Shown here: piece after piece, positions 5,414-12,600 of the stretch
Layout of the letters: each line of letters opens with the position of its first letter
How positions within the stretch are numbered: the stretch's first letter is position 1
Translations under genes and position numbers: made by a program
Notes under the pieces: model-generated
Told to the model about the DNA's origin: nothing
What the model saw: the letters and a program-made list of their open reading frames with translations, nothing else
Databases searched by the model: none
Assembly: GCA_013695565.1 (NCBI GenBank)
Contig: JACDAG010000918.1
Coordinates: 1 to 13,404 of the forward strand
DNA from: Bradyrhizobium sp.
GTDB taxonomy: Bacteria > Pseudomonadota > Alphaproteobacteria > Rhizobiales > Xanthobacteraceae
Reading direction: 5' to 3'
DNA: 13,404 nt

Positions 5414-6712
5414 ATGGCCGCAGCGAGAGACCATGCCGCACGCGTTCGCCAGCCGGAAACGGCGGAAGGCGAAGCCGCGCGCGACCCCGCCCAGTTGGCG
5501 GAGCAGCTAAGGACTCACGTTGCGGAAGAAACCAGGCGCCAGCCGGCGGCTACGCCAGGCGCGCCCGCGACCGACGAGCCGGCCGCGCCGGCGGCCGATG
5601 CCGCCAAACCCGCCGCGCCGAAATCCGGCAAGCGCAAATTCGTGATGATGGGCGTGTTCGCATTGCTGGCGCTCGCCGCCGTCGGCTACGGCGTCTACTA
5701 CACGTTCGTCGGCCGCTTCTATGTCTCGACCGACGACGCCTATGTGCGCGCCAACAACACCACGCTGGGCGCCCGGGTCGCTGGCCATATCGCCGCGATC
5801 ATTCCCGCAGACAATTCGATCGTTCGCGCCGGCGACGTCATCTACAGGATCGATGACGGCGACTACCGGATCGCGGTCGATACCGCGCGCACCAGGATCG
5901 CGACCCAGCAGGCCACCATCGATCGCATCGGCCGTCAGGTCGTGGCGATGGAAAGCGCGACCGAGCAGGCCAAGGCGCAGCTCGCTTCTTCGGAAGCGGC
6001 GTTGAAGCGCGCCGGCCTCGACTTCGACCGCCAGCAGACGCTGAGCACCAAGGGCTTTGCCTCGCGTGCCACGTTCGAGGTCTCCGAAGCCGGACGCGAC
6101 CAGGGCGTCGCACAGGTCAAGTCGGCGCAGGCCGCCTATGACGCCGCACGCGACAATGTCGAGGTGACAAGGGCGCAGCAGGCCGAGGCCCGCGCGCAGC
6201 TCGCGGAGTTGCAGACCACGCTGGCCAAGGCCGAGCGCGATCTCGCCTTCACCTCGGTGCGTGCGCCGGTCGACGGCACGTTCTCCAACCGCATCGTCAA
6301 CACCGGCGATTTCATCCAGGCCGGACAGCGCCTCGGCAATGTGGTGCCGCTCAACGACGTCTTCATCGACGCCAACTATAAAGAAACCCAGCTCAAGCGT
6401 ATCCGCCCCGGCCAGCCCGTGATGATTTCCGTGGACGCCTACGGCCATCGCAAGTTCGCCGCGGTCGTCGACAGCATTTCGCCCGCGGCGGGTTCGGTGT
6501 TCACGCTGCTGCCGCCGGATAACGCCACCGGCAACTTCACCAAGATCGTGCAGCGGCTGCCGGTGCGGATCCGCGTGCCGAAGGATGTCGCCAAACAGAA
6601 CCTGCTGCGCGCGGGCATGTCGGTCTACACGACAGTCAACACCCGTGATGGCGCGGCCGATGCGGACAACGAGGCCGACCTCGACGCGTCACCCTTGCTT
6701 CATCCGAAATAG
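5414..6712 (+). CDS. EmrA/HlyD-family membrane fusion protein of a multidrug pump
   Basis: A 432-residue protein. ATG 5414 is chosen because a GAGGAGG ribosome-binding site ends 6 nt before it. Further upstream in-frame ATGs lie within that site (5399) or the operator (5303). Residues 1-75 are a cytoplasmic Ala/Pro-rich, low-complexity extension. Residues about 76-98 are the single transmembrane anchor. Then come a first lipoyl half (118-150), a long coiled-coil hairpin (about 155-275), the second lipoyl half (SVRAPVDGTFSNRIVNTGDF), and a beta-barrel region with the EmrA hallmark LLPPDNATGNFTKIVQRLPV. It would link the inner-membrane MFS partner, 45 nt downstream, to an outer-membrane channel. 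No TolC-like channel gene is present here. The palindromic operator upstream suggests TetR control. Confidence 0.93.
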   Translation: MAAARDHAARVRQPETAEGEAARDPAQLAEQLRTHVAEETRRQPAATPGAPATDEPAAPAADAAKPAAPKSGKRKFVMMGVFALLALAAVGYGVYYTFVGRFYVSTDDAYVRANNTTLGARVAGHIAAIIPADNSIVRAGDVIYRIDDGDYRIAVDTARTRIATQQATIDRIGRQVVAMESATEQAKAQLASSEAALKRAGLDFDRQQTLSTKGFASRATFEVSEAGRDQGVAQVKSAQAAYDAARDNVEVTRAQQAEARAQLAELQTTLAKAERDLAFTSVRAPVDGTFSNRIVNTGDFIQAGQRLGNVVPLNDVFIDANYKETQLKRIRPGQPVMISVDAYGHRKFAAVVDSISPAAGSVFTLLPPDNATGNFTKIVQRLPVRIRVPKDVAKQNLLRAGMSVYTTVNTRDGAADADNEADLDASPLLHPK

Positions 6713-6757
6713 CCTTTGCAGCGTCGGGCCGGGCCCGGCGTGCATATCGAGCAGATC

Positions 6758-8347
6758 ATGGCTGACGCCACCACCGCACCGCCATCGATGATGAACCCCG
6801 CAGGCGTGCCGGACGAGCGCATCCCGCCGCGGCGGTTGTTTGCGTTCCTGATCATGGTGTTCGGGATGTTCATGTCGATCCTGGATATCCAGATCGTCTC
6901 GGCATCGCTGGCGGAGATCCAGGCCGGATTGTCGGCCAGCTCGAGCGAAGTGTCGTGGGTTCAGACCTCGTATCTGATCGCCGAGGTGATCGCTATACCG
7001 CTCTCCGGGTTCCTGTCGCGCGCGTTCGGCACCCGCCTGCTGTTTGCGATTTCGGCCTCCGGCTTCACCATCGCGAGCTTCTTCTGCGGATTTGCCTCGA
7101 CGATCGAGCAGATGATCCTGTGGCGCGCGCTGCAGGGATTTCTGGGCGCCGGCATGATCCCGACCGTGTTCGCCTCCGCCTATACGGTGTTCCCGCGCTC
7201 GAAATTCTACATCGTCGGCCCGATCATCGGCCTCGTCGCGACACTGGCGCCGACGATCGGTCCGACCGTCGGCGGCTACATCACCGATTTGATGTCGTGG
7301 CACTGGTTGTTCTTCGTCAACATCATCCCAGGCATCGGCATCACCGTCGGCGTGCTGATCCTGGTCGATTTCGACCAGCCGAATTTCAAGCTGCTCGAAC
7401 ATTTCGACTGGTGGGGCCTGTTGTTCATGGCGGGCTTCCTCGGTTCGCTGGAATATGTGCTCGAGGAAGGCCCGCAATACCAGTGGCTGCAGGATACGTC
7501 GGTGGCGACCTGCGCCGCCGTCTGCCTGGTCTCCGCGATCGCGTTCTTCTGGCGCGTGCTGACGGCGCATGAGCCGATCGTCGATATCCGGACATTCACC
7601 GACCGCAATTTCGGCATCGGCTGCCTGATCTCGTTCTGCGTCGGCATCGGGCTGTACGGCCTGACCTACGTCTATCCGCGTTATCTCGCCGAAGTGCGCG
7701 GCTATAGCGCGCTGATGATCGGTGAGACCATGTTCGTCTCGGGCATCGCCATGTTCCTCACCGCGCCGATCGTCGGCCGGCTGATGACCAAGGTCGACAT
7801 GCGCTATCTCATCGCCTTCGGGCTTTGCACCTTCGCGCTCGGCTCCTACCAGATGACCTGGATCACCCGCGAGTATGATTTCTACGAACTGCTGGTCCCG
7901 CAGATCCTGCGCGGCATCGGCATGATGTTCGCGATGGTGCCGACCAATACGATTGCGCTCGGCACGCTGGCGCCGGAACGCGTCAAGAATGCCTCCGGCC
8001 TGTTCAACCTGACGCGCAATCTCGGCGGCGCGGTCGGGCTCGCGGTCATCAACCAGGTGCTGAACGAACGCACCGACCTGCATATCTCGCGGCTGCACGA
8101 GCGCGTGAACTGGGGCAACGCCACCGCCGTGGAGACGCTCAATATGTTCACCCAGCGCATGCAGGGCATGGGCGACGCCGCGCTGATGGCGATGAAGCAG
8201 CTCTCGCAGATCGTTCATCGCCAGGCGGTGGTGATGGGATTCGGCGATGCCTTCTTCATGCTGACCGTGTTCTATGTCGGCCTCAGTCTCCTCGTCATGT
8301 TGCTGAACAAGCCGCCCGCACTGGCGGCCGGTGGCTCGGGGCACTGA
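6758..8347 (+). CDS. EmrB/QacA-type MFS multidrug exporter (DHA2 family, 14 TM)
   Basis: A 529-residue polytopic protein from ATG 6758. An in-frame GTG (6740) and TTG (6716) upstream are less likely, and the ribosome-binding site is weak for all three. The first membrane helix carries the DHA2 signature (ILDIQIVSASLAEIQ). Loop 2-3 has a motif-A-like GFLSRAFGTRLLF, and helix 5 has motif C, the antiporter motif (LAPTIGPTVGGY). The length and about 14 hydrophobic segments match proton-drug antiporters of the EmrB group. It follows the EmrA-type gene by 45 nt on the same strand and should be co-transcribed. A short GC palindrome (6728-6739) lies in the spacer. The pumped substrate is unknown. Confidence 0.93.
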   Translation: MADATTAPPSMMNPAGVPDERIPPRRLFAFLIMVFGMFMSILDIQIVSASLAEIQAGLSASSSEVSWVQTSYLIAEVIAIPLSGFLSRAFGTRLLFAISASGFTIASFFCGFASTIEQMILWRALQGFLGAGMIPTVFASAYTVFPRSKFYIVGPIIGLVATLAPTIGPTVGGYITDLMSWHWLFFVNIIPGIGITVGVLILVDFDQPNFKLLEHFDWWGLLFMAGFLGSLEYVLEEGPQYQWLQDTSVATCAAVCLVSAIAFFWRVLTAHEPIVDIRTFTDRNFGIGCLISFCVGIGLYGLTYVYPRYLAEVRGYSALMIGETMFVSGIAMFLTAPIVGRLMTKVDMRYLIAFGLCTFALGSYQMTWITREYDFYELLVPQILRGIGMMFAMVPTNTIALGTLAPERVKNASGLFNLTRNLGGAVGLAVINQVLNERTDLHISRLHERVNWGNATAVETLNMFTQRMQGMGDAALMAMKQLSQIVHRQAVVMGFGDAFFMLTVFYVGLSLLVMLLNKPPALAAGGSGH

Positions 8348-8381
8348 AGTGGTGGCTCACAGCCGGGTCACTGATAATCTT

Positions 8382-8412
8382 CGTAGCCCGCATGAGCGCA
8401 GCGATATGCGGG
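8382..8412 (+). repeat. REP hairpin, upstream copy flanking the RAYT gene
   Basis: A 31-nt element: cgtag, then stem cccgcat (8387-8393) and atgcggg (8406-8412), a perfect 7-bp stem with a 12-nt loop. It matches the copy at 9010-9040, in opposite orientation, at 28 of 31 positions. It lies 40 nt before the RAYT start codon. A small conserved 5' tail next to a GC hairpin, beside a RAYT, is the standard REP layout. Confidence 0.85.
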
Positions 8413-8451
8413 AGCTTGAGTCAAGCAGTCGGAACGGGGGGTGATCTTGTC

Positions 8452-8983
8452 ATGGTCGGGTATCGGCGCAACTTCATTCCGGGCGGAACCTATTTCTTCA
8501 CGGTCACACTCGCGGACCGGCGCTCGAAAATGCTTGTAGACCAGATTGGTTATCTTCGCAGCGCATTGCGTGCAGCTCGTCGCGAGCGTCCGTTCACGAT
8601 TGATGCCGTCGTGATACTCCCCGGATCATTTGCATGCGATCTTCACGTTGCCACCGAACGATTCGGATTTTTCGGGCCGCTGGCGCCGCATTAAGGGACA
8701 TTTCAGTAGCGGGTTGATTGATGCTTCAATTGAATTGAACCGTCGACCCAATGGTGACCTGGCGCTTTGGCACAGGCGGTTCTGGGAACACACCATCCGC
8801 GACGAGAATGACTTCTCGCGGCATGTCGATTACATCCATTTCAATCCGGTCAAGCACGGTCATGTGCAGCGCGTGCGCGATTGGCCGTATTCATCGTTTC
8901 ATCGCTACGTGAAGGAGGGGATGTTGCCCGATGATTGGGCTGGCGATGTCAGCCAAGATGGACAAGGTTTTGGGGAGCACTAA
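8452..8983 (+). pseudogene. REP-associated tyrosine transposase (RAYT, TnpA_REP), frameshifted
   Basis: The reading starts at ATG 8452 (GGGGGGTGA about 7 nt upstream) with YRRNFIPGGTYFFTVTL, the typical RAYT N-terminus. It runs to TAA 8981-8983. One surplus C in the run 8619-8622 breaks the frame. Removing it gives a 176-residue protein, normal for the family. It has ILPDHLHAIFTLPP (HUH motif H59-L-H61), WHRRFWEHTIRDENDFSRHV and DYIHFNPVKHG with the likely catalytic Y127. As written, translation ends at 8694 after 80 residues, losing the HUH motif and tyrosine. RAYTs are IS200-like single-strand nucleases that act on REP sequences, and two inverted REP hairpins flank this gene. A sequencing error in the short C run is possible. 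If the frameshift is real, these REPs depend on another RAYT copy. Confidence 0.87.
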
Positions 8984-9009
8984 GGATTGGACGTTAGTCG
9001 GAGACTTGC

Positions 9010-9040
9010 CCCGGATATCGCTACGCTCATCCGGGCTACG
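9010..9040 (-). repeat. REP hairpin, downstream copy flanking the RAYT gene
   Basis: Read on the minus strand it is cgtag followed by stem cccggat/atccggg with a 12-nt loop. The stem arms are 9029-9035 and 9010-9016. It lies 27 nt after the RAYT stop, in inverse orientation to the copy at 8382-8412. The three differences from that copy are one loop position and the two partners of one stem pair (C-G against G-C). Confidence 0.85.
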
Positions 9041-9076
9041 TCTGCTGGAATCGCGCACGCTCACGCGGTTGTCATA

Positions 9077-9105
9077 TTGCAAATCAGGCGTGATGCATTT
9101 ATAAG
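9077..9105 (+). promoter_or_regulatory. Candidate sigma-70 promoter between the REP and the ABC gene
   Basis: TTGCAA (9077-9082) and TATAAG (9100-9105) are separated by 17 nt. They match the -35 consensus at 4 of 6 and the -10 at 5 of 6. The local sequence is AT-richer than its surroundings. Transcription would start near 9112 and read a 23-codon frame and then the ABC gene. It is the best promoter candidate for the ABC exporter. Confidence 0.45.
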
Positions 9106-9140
9106 CATTCGTATTGTCGCTCGAACCGGGGAGGATTTGT

Positions 9141-9212
9141 ATGATTTCGTCTTATTCGCAGACCGCCCGCCCGCGTTCGATGCCTATGCTGGACGCCGTA
9201 TCGGGCCTTTGA
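9141..9212 (+). CDS. Possible 23-residue small ORF ahead of the ABC exporter
   Basis: ATG 9141 to TGA 9210-9212 encodes MISSYSQTARPRSMPMLDAV plus three residues. A clear GGGGAGGA ribosome-binding site ends about 5 nt before the start, and a promoter candidate sits just upstream. I recognise no family. It may be a leader peptide, the surviving start of a truncated gene, or chance. The rest of the 393-nt gap after the RAYT holds one REP, a small inverted repeat (atcggg/cccgat, 9234-9239/9251-9256) and a T7 run at about 9285 without a matching stem. Confidence 0.3.
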   Translation: MISSYSQTARPRSMPMLDAVSGL

Positions 9213-9376
9213 GGCTCACTTTCGCCAGCGCTGATCGGGCTACCTGACGTCCCGATTATCAAAACTTCCCAACGCGTTACCGATTTTTTTCAACGACGCC
9301 AGCGTTCGGCCCTGGGCCGTCCCTGCGTCCTTTCAGATGGAGCCGGCGTGCGCGAAACGCGTTGCCGGATGAGGCC

Positions 9377-11179
9377 ATGACCGCTCAAACCGACAAGCGT
9401 CCCACGGCGATCCGCGTGGTGCTCCCGTTTGTGTTCCGCCACTGGCTCGAACAGCCCGCCCGCGCCGCCGTCGTCGCCGGCGGTTTGCTGGGCGCGACCG
9501 CGGCCGACCTGTTCATGCCGCTGTTCTCGGGCCATCTCGTCGATGCACTGACGCAAGGTGCGTCGGATCCGGCCGCGCGGCGTTCCGCGATGATCGCGTT
9601 TGGCGGCATCGTGGCGCTGGGCGCGGTGTCGATGGGCTTGCGGCTGATCGGCCTGCAGGCGATCGTGCCGTTCACGCTGAAGATCATGTCCGACGTGTCG
9701 CGCGACGCCTTCATGCGGGTGCAGCGCTTCTCGACCGACTGGCACGCCAACAGCTTTGCCGGCTCGACCGTGCGCAAGATCACGCGCGGCATGTGGGCGC
9801 TGGACCTGCTCAATGACACCATCCTGATGGCGCTGGCGCCGTCGCTGTTGGTGTTGCTGGGCTCGATGATCCTGCTCGGACTGCACTGGCCCTCGCTCGG
9901 CGCGGTCATCGCGGTCGGCACATTGATCTATGTCTCGATGACGATGGCGTTCTCGATGAACTACATCGCCCCCGCTGCGCGCGTCTCCAACGCCTGGGAC
10001 ACCAAGGTCGGCGGCACGCTGGCGGATGCGTTGACCTGCAACGCGGTGGTGAAATCGTTCGGCGCGGAAGCGCGCGAGGATTCGCGGCTGGCCGGGGTCA
10101 TCGGCCGCTGGCGCACGCGCGTGCGGCGGACCTGGCTGCGCTACAACTATACGAGTACGGCGCAGCTCGCGGTACTGCTGTGCTTCCGCACGTCCGTGAT
10201 CGGCGGCGCGATCCTGCTGTGGATCGCGGGCCGCGCCACGCCGGGCGACGTCACCTATGTGCTGACCAGCTACTACATCATCCACGCGTATCTGCGCGAC
10301 GTCGGCATGCACATCAACAATCTGCAGCGTTCGGTCAACGACATGGAGGAACTGGTCGCGATCCATGCCGAGCCGATCGGGATTGCCGATGCGTCCGATG
10401 CCAGGCCGATCGACATCCAGGGCGGCCGCATCGTGTTCGATCGGGTGACGTTCCACTACGGCGGTCATCGTGAACCGCTGTATGACGGCTTGTCGGTCGA
10501 TATCCGCGCCGGTGAGCGCGTCGGCCTGGTCGGCCGTTCGGGTTCGGGCAAGACGACGTTCGTCAAACTGGTGCAGCGGCTCTACGACATCGGCGGCGGC
10601 AAGATCCTGATCGACGGGCAGGACATCGCCAAGGCGACGCAGCATTCGCTGCGCAGCCAGATCGCGATCGTGCAGCAGGAGCCGATCCTGTTTCACCGTT
10701 CGCTGGCGGAGAACATCGCCTATGGCAGGCCGGGCGCCAGCACGGCTGCGATCGAGCAGGCGGCGCGACTCGCCAATGCGCATGAGTTCATCCTGCGGCT
10801 GCCGAAAGGATACGGCACGCTGGTCGGTGAACGCGGCGTCAAGCTGTCGGGCGGCGAGCGGCAGCGCGTCGCGCTGGCGCGGGCGTTCCTCGCCGATGCG
10901 CCGGTGCTGATCCTGGACGAGGCAACGTCGAGTCTGGATTCGGAATCGGAAGGCCTGATCCAGCAGGCGATGGAGCGGCTGATGAAAGGCCGCACTTCGA
11001 TCGTGATCGCGCACCGGCTGTCGACGGTGCGCAGCCTCGACCGGATCCTGGTGTTCGATCGCGGCGAGATCGTCGAGCAGGGCACCCACGCGATACTGAC
11101 GGCACGCGCTGGCGGCATCTATCGCGGGCTGTTCGAGCGGCAGGCAACGGAGTTCGGCCGCATTACGGCGGCGGACTAA
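9377..11179 (+). CDS. ABC exporter half-transporter (fused TMD-NBD)
   Basis: A 600-residue protein from ATG 9377. The only Shine-Dalgarno-like bases (GATGAGG) are unusually close, 2 nt away. Residues about 20-320 are a type I exporter membrane domain of six helices. The ATPase domain has Walker A GRSGSGKTT (386-394), Q-loop VQQEP (432-436), signature LSGGERQR (490-497), Walker B VLILDE (510-515, catalytic E515) and switch H546 (IAHRLST). All catalytic residues are intact. It resembles MsbA/lipid or multidrug exporters that work as homodimers; the substrate is unknown. It is followed by a MATE exporter 59 nt downstream on the same strand, with a strong hairpin between. Confidence 0.93.
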   Translation: MTAQTDKRPTAIRVVLPFVFRHWLEQPARAAVVAGGLLGATAADLFMPLFSGHLVDALTQGASDPAARRSAMIAFGGIVALGAVSMGLRLIGLQAIVPFTLKIMSDVSRDAFMRVQRFSTDWHANSFAGSTVRKITRGMWALDLLNDTILMALAPSLLVLLGSMILLGLHWPSLGAVIAVGTLIYVSMTMAFSMNYIAPAARVSNAWDTKVGGTLADALTCNAVVKSFGAEAREDSRLAGVIGRWRTRVRRTWLRYNYTSTAQLAVLLCFRTSVIGGAILLWIAGRATPGDVTYVLTSYYIIHAYLRDVGMHINNLQRSVNDMEELVAIHAEPIGIADASDARPIDIQGGRIVFDRVTFHYGGHREPLYDGLSVDIRAGERVGLVGRSGSGKTTFVKLVQRLYDIGGGKILIDGQDIAKATQHSLRSQIAIVQQEPILFHRSLAENIAYGRPGASTAAIEQAARLANAHEFILRLPKGYGTLVGERGVKLSGGERQRVALARAFLADAPVLILDEATSSLDSESEGLIQQAMERLMKGRTSIVIAHRLSTVRSLDRILVFDRGEIVEQGTHAILTARAGGIYRGLFERQATEFGRITAAD

Positions 11180-11190
11180 ATGGCAATGCG

Positions 11191-11223
11191 GCGCGTGGCC
11201 TCGGACGTTCCGAGGCCGCGCGC
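11191..11223 (+). other. Strong intercistronic hairpin between the ABC and MATE genes
   Basis: gcgcgtggcctcgga (11191-11205) pairs with 11209-11223 over 15 bp with a single U-G wobble and a 3-nt loop. There is no following U-tract, so it is not a standard intrinsic terminator. It could limit read-through into the MATE gene, protect the ABC message's 3' end, or mark processing. It lies 12 nt after the ABC stop and 15 nt before the MATE start. Confidence 0.75.
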
Positions 11224-11238
11224 CGGGAATGGATTGAA

Positions 11239-12600
11239 ATGAAAGACCTGACGCAAGGCTCCATCGTGAGCCATATCCTGAACATGGCGCCGCCGATCGT
11301 CGCCGGTATGGTCACGATCATGATCTGCCAGCTCGTCGACCTCTATTTCGTCGCCGGGGTGAGCGAGGCTGCCGTCGCGGGTGTATCGGCGGCGGGCAAT
11401 CTGGCGTTCCTGATCAACGGGCTGATGCAGGTGCTCGGCGTCGGCACCGTCGCGCTAATTTCGCAGGCCGTCGGCCGCAAGGATCGGGCGGATGCCAATC
11501 TGGTTTATAACCAGTCGCTCGGCCTCGCAGCCGTGTGCGGGCTGCTGACCTGGGTTGCGGTATCTGTGTTCGCAAGCGCTTACATGCGGACGGTCGCCGC
11601 CGACGAGGCTACCGTTGCGGCGGGCACGACATATCTGCTCTGGTTCGTGCCGGCGCTGGTGCTGCAATTCGCCACGCAGGTGATGGGGGCCGCGCTGCGC
11701 GGCACCGGCATCGTGCGACCCACGATGATCGTGCAGATATCAGTGGTGATGATCAATATCGCGCTGGCGCCGGTCCTGATCTCGGGCTGGGGAACCGGCC
11801 GCCCGCTCGGGGTCGCCGGCGCCGGACTTGCGAGCTCGATCGCGATGCTGTTCGCCGTGCTGATGCTGTGGATGTATTTTCGCAGGCTGGAGCGCTATGT
11901 CGGCGTCGACTTTGCGCAACTGCGTCCGCAACTCCGGCACTGGCAACGCATCCTCAATGTCGGCCTGCCGGCCGGCGGCGAATTCGCGATCATCTTCGTC
12001 TGGATGGGCGTGATCTATTACGCGCTGCGCGATTTCGGCGCGGTGGCGCAGGCCGGCTTCGGCATCGGGACGCGTGTGCTCGGCCTCATCCAGATGCCCG
12101 CACTGGCCGTTGCGCTCGCGGCCGGGCCGATCGCCGGACAGAATTTCGGCGCCGGCAATGCCGCACGCGTGAAGGAAACCTTTGCCAAGGCGGCGTTGAT
12201 CGCCACCGTCGTGATGATCGCGATCACGATCCTGGCGCAATGGCGGCCCGGCCTGCTGCTGACCGGTTTCGAGAGCGACCCTCAAACGACGGCAGTCGCC
12301 GTGCTGTTCCTGCAGATGGTCTCGTTGAACCTCGTCGCGCAGGGCTTCAACTTCGTGTGCTCCAGCATGTTCCAGGGGCTCGGCAACACCAAGCCGGTGC
12401 TGTGGAGTTCGGCCTTCCGTCTGATCACGTACGCCTTGCCGGTGCTCTGGCTGTCGGCACGGCCAGGATTTCGAATCGAATATGTCTGGTACGTGTCGAA
12501 CCTGACGACGATGTTGCAGGCGGTGTTGAGTGTGTGGCTGCTGCATCTGGAGTTCAAAAAGCGGCTGACGCCGCTCAGGTCCGTGTTGCCGGCGGCGTGA
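11239..12600 (+). CDS. MATE-family multidrug/sodium or proton antiporter
   Basis: A 453-residue protein from ATG 11239, about 12 hydrophobic helices in two homologous halves. The N-terminal pattern (MAPPIVAGMVTIMICQLVDLYFV, then LMQVLGVGTVALISQAVGRKDRADAN) and the second half (LPAGGEFAIIFVWMGVIYYALRDFG, FGIGTRVLGLIQMPALAVALAAGPIAGQNFGAGNAARVKE) are characteristic of MatE domains. It exports cationic or hydrophobic compounds in exchange for ions. The start has only a weak ribosome-binding site (GGA-rich). Transcription is probably from the ABC promoter across the hairpin at 11191, but an own promoter cannot be excluded. Its 3' end overlaps the convergent EamA gene by 26 nt. Confidence 0.93.
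   Translation: MKDLTQGSIVSHILNMAPPIVAGMVTIMICQLVDLYFVAGVSEAAVAGVSAAGNLAFLINGLMQVLGVGTVALISQAVGRKDRADANLVYNQSLGLAAVCGLLTWVAVSVFASAYMRTVAADEATVAAGTTYLLWFVPALVLQFATQVMGAALRGTGIVRPTMIVQISVVMINIALAPVLISGWGTGRPLGVAGAGLASSIAMLFAVLMLWMYFRRLERYVGVDFAQLRPQLRHWQRILNVGLPAGGEFAIIFVWMGVIYYALRDFGAVAQAGFGIGTRVLGLIQMPALAVALAAGPIAGQNFGAGNAARVKETFAKAALIATVVMIAITILAQWRPGLLLTGFESDPQTTAVAVLFLQMVSLNLVAQGFNFVCSSMFQGLGNTKPVLWSSAFRLITYALPVLWLSARPGFRIEYVWYVSNLTTMLQAVLSVWLLHLEFKKRLTPLRSVLPAA

Noticed and set aside
8382..9040. CRISPR array or insertion sequence with terminal inverted repeats
   Set aside because: There are only two repeats 600 nt apart, in inverse orientation, around a RAYT; no spacer array and no target-site duplication was found.
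9282..9290. Intrinsic terminator at the T7 run
   Set aside because: No GC-rich stem directly precedes the T run; the nearest inverted repeat ends about 25 nt earlier.
6689..11089. Very long open frames antisense to the EmrB and ABC exporter genes
   Set aside because: They mirror strongly recognised genes, are rich in His, Arg, Asp and Gln as expected from reversed high-GC codons, and show no domain or ribosome-binding site.
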